From positions 1 to 64,000 of the forward strand of contig JAHHIL010000014.1 in assembly GCA_019358975.1 (NCBI GenBank): 64,000 nt of DNA, given 5' to 3'. Position 1 is the stretch's first letter. Each line of letters begins with the position of its first letter. Source of the DNA: Trichocoleus desertorum ATA4-8-CV12. GTDB taxonomy: Bacteria; Cyanobacteriota; Cyanobacteriia; FACHB-46. A program made the translations under genes and the position numbers. The notes below the pieces were generated by a model. That model was not told where the DNA came from. It did not search any database and saw nothing but the letters and a program-made list of their open reading frames with translations. This document shows positions 63,935 through 64,000 of the stretch, in pieces.

Positions 63935-64000
63935 GTGAAGAGTCCTGACGGAAAGCCTTCAGTTGCATCTGAGCGCGATACCTTAGAGCAAGTGGGACTG
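63935..64000 (+). CDS. Possible 5' end of a truncated gene
   Basis: A GTG at 63935 opens a frame that runs off the window, encoding MKSPDGKPSVASERDTLEQV and two more residues. It is too short to assign. There is no clear ribosome-binding site, but divergent placement from the helicase-like gene makes a start here plausible. Confidence 0.3.
   Translation, partial: MKSPDGKPSVASERDTLEQVGL

Overview
The window is chromosomal DNA from a cyanobacterium, most likely a filamentous or Leptolyngbya-like one. It carries psbK, two high-light-inducible (Hli) proteins, a form IB Rubisco operon rbcL-rbcX-rbcS followed by a Rubisco activase with an SSU-like tail, the NDH-1 assembly factor CRR6, the cyanobacterial regulator PlmA, and very many GCGATCGC (HIP1) octamers. 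No rRNA or tRNA genes, CRISPR arrays, transposases or prophage genes were recognised.

Layout. 0-9.6 kb: psbK and tgt, a secreted TPR protein, a single-domain response regulator, a GyrA/ParC-type topoisomerase subunit, an orphan MalK-like ABC ATPase, two hli genes each preceded by a three-half-site HLR1-like (RpaB) element, and the principal sigma factor. 9.6-13.3 kb: AT-richer, gene-poor DNA with two hypothetical genes, a polysaccharide deacetylase and a receiver-like protein lacking its phospho-acceptor. 13.3-23.1 kb: a lipoprotein, thyX split by a mini-intein, crr6, a HAD phosphatase with a GT9 glycosyltransferase, ispD, an SDR, a membrane hydrolase and a beta-propeller protein. 23.1-28.2 kb: the Rubisco locus, rca and the SRP RNA gene. 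28.2-36.7 kb: a phasin-like protein, thiD, ftsQ-ftsZ, a membrane subtilase and several small conserved proteins.

37-54 kb is the most distinctive part. A CHAT-protease/TPR/membrane protein is followed by a locus with a cellulose-synthase-like GT2 carrying a coiled-coil insertion, three DUF3131 genes (four domains), an OpgC-type acyltransferase, an outer-membrane beta-barrel protein, two pentapeptide proteins and a STAS/anti-sigma-kinase pair. I infer an envelope or extracellular polysaccharide synthesis, modification and export system with partner-switch control; its product is unknown. A 16-codon remnant of an sdhA-like 3' end lies at its left edge, 14 kb from the intact sdhA.

54-64 kb: sdhA, plmA, a dienelactone hydrolase, tandem paralogous Ser/Thr kinases and a helicase-like ATPase gene interrupted in frame by a dispersed purine-rich repeat.

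No database search was possible. Names rest on recognised motifs and remembered family sequences; starts were chosen from ribosome-binding sites and family length.
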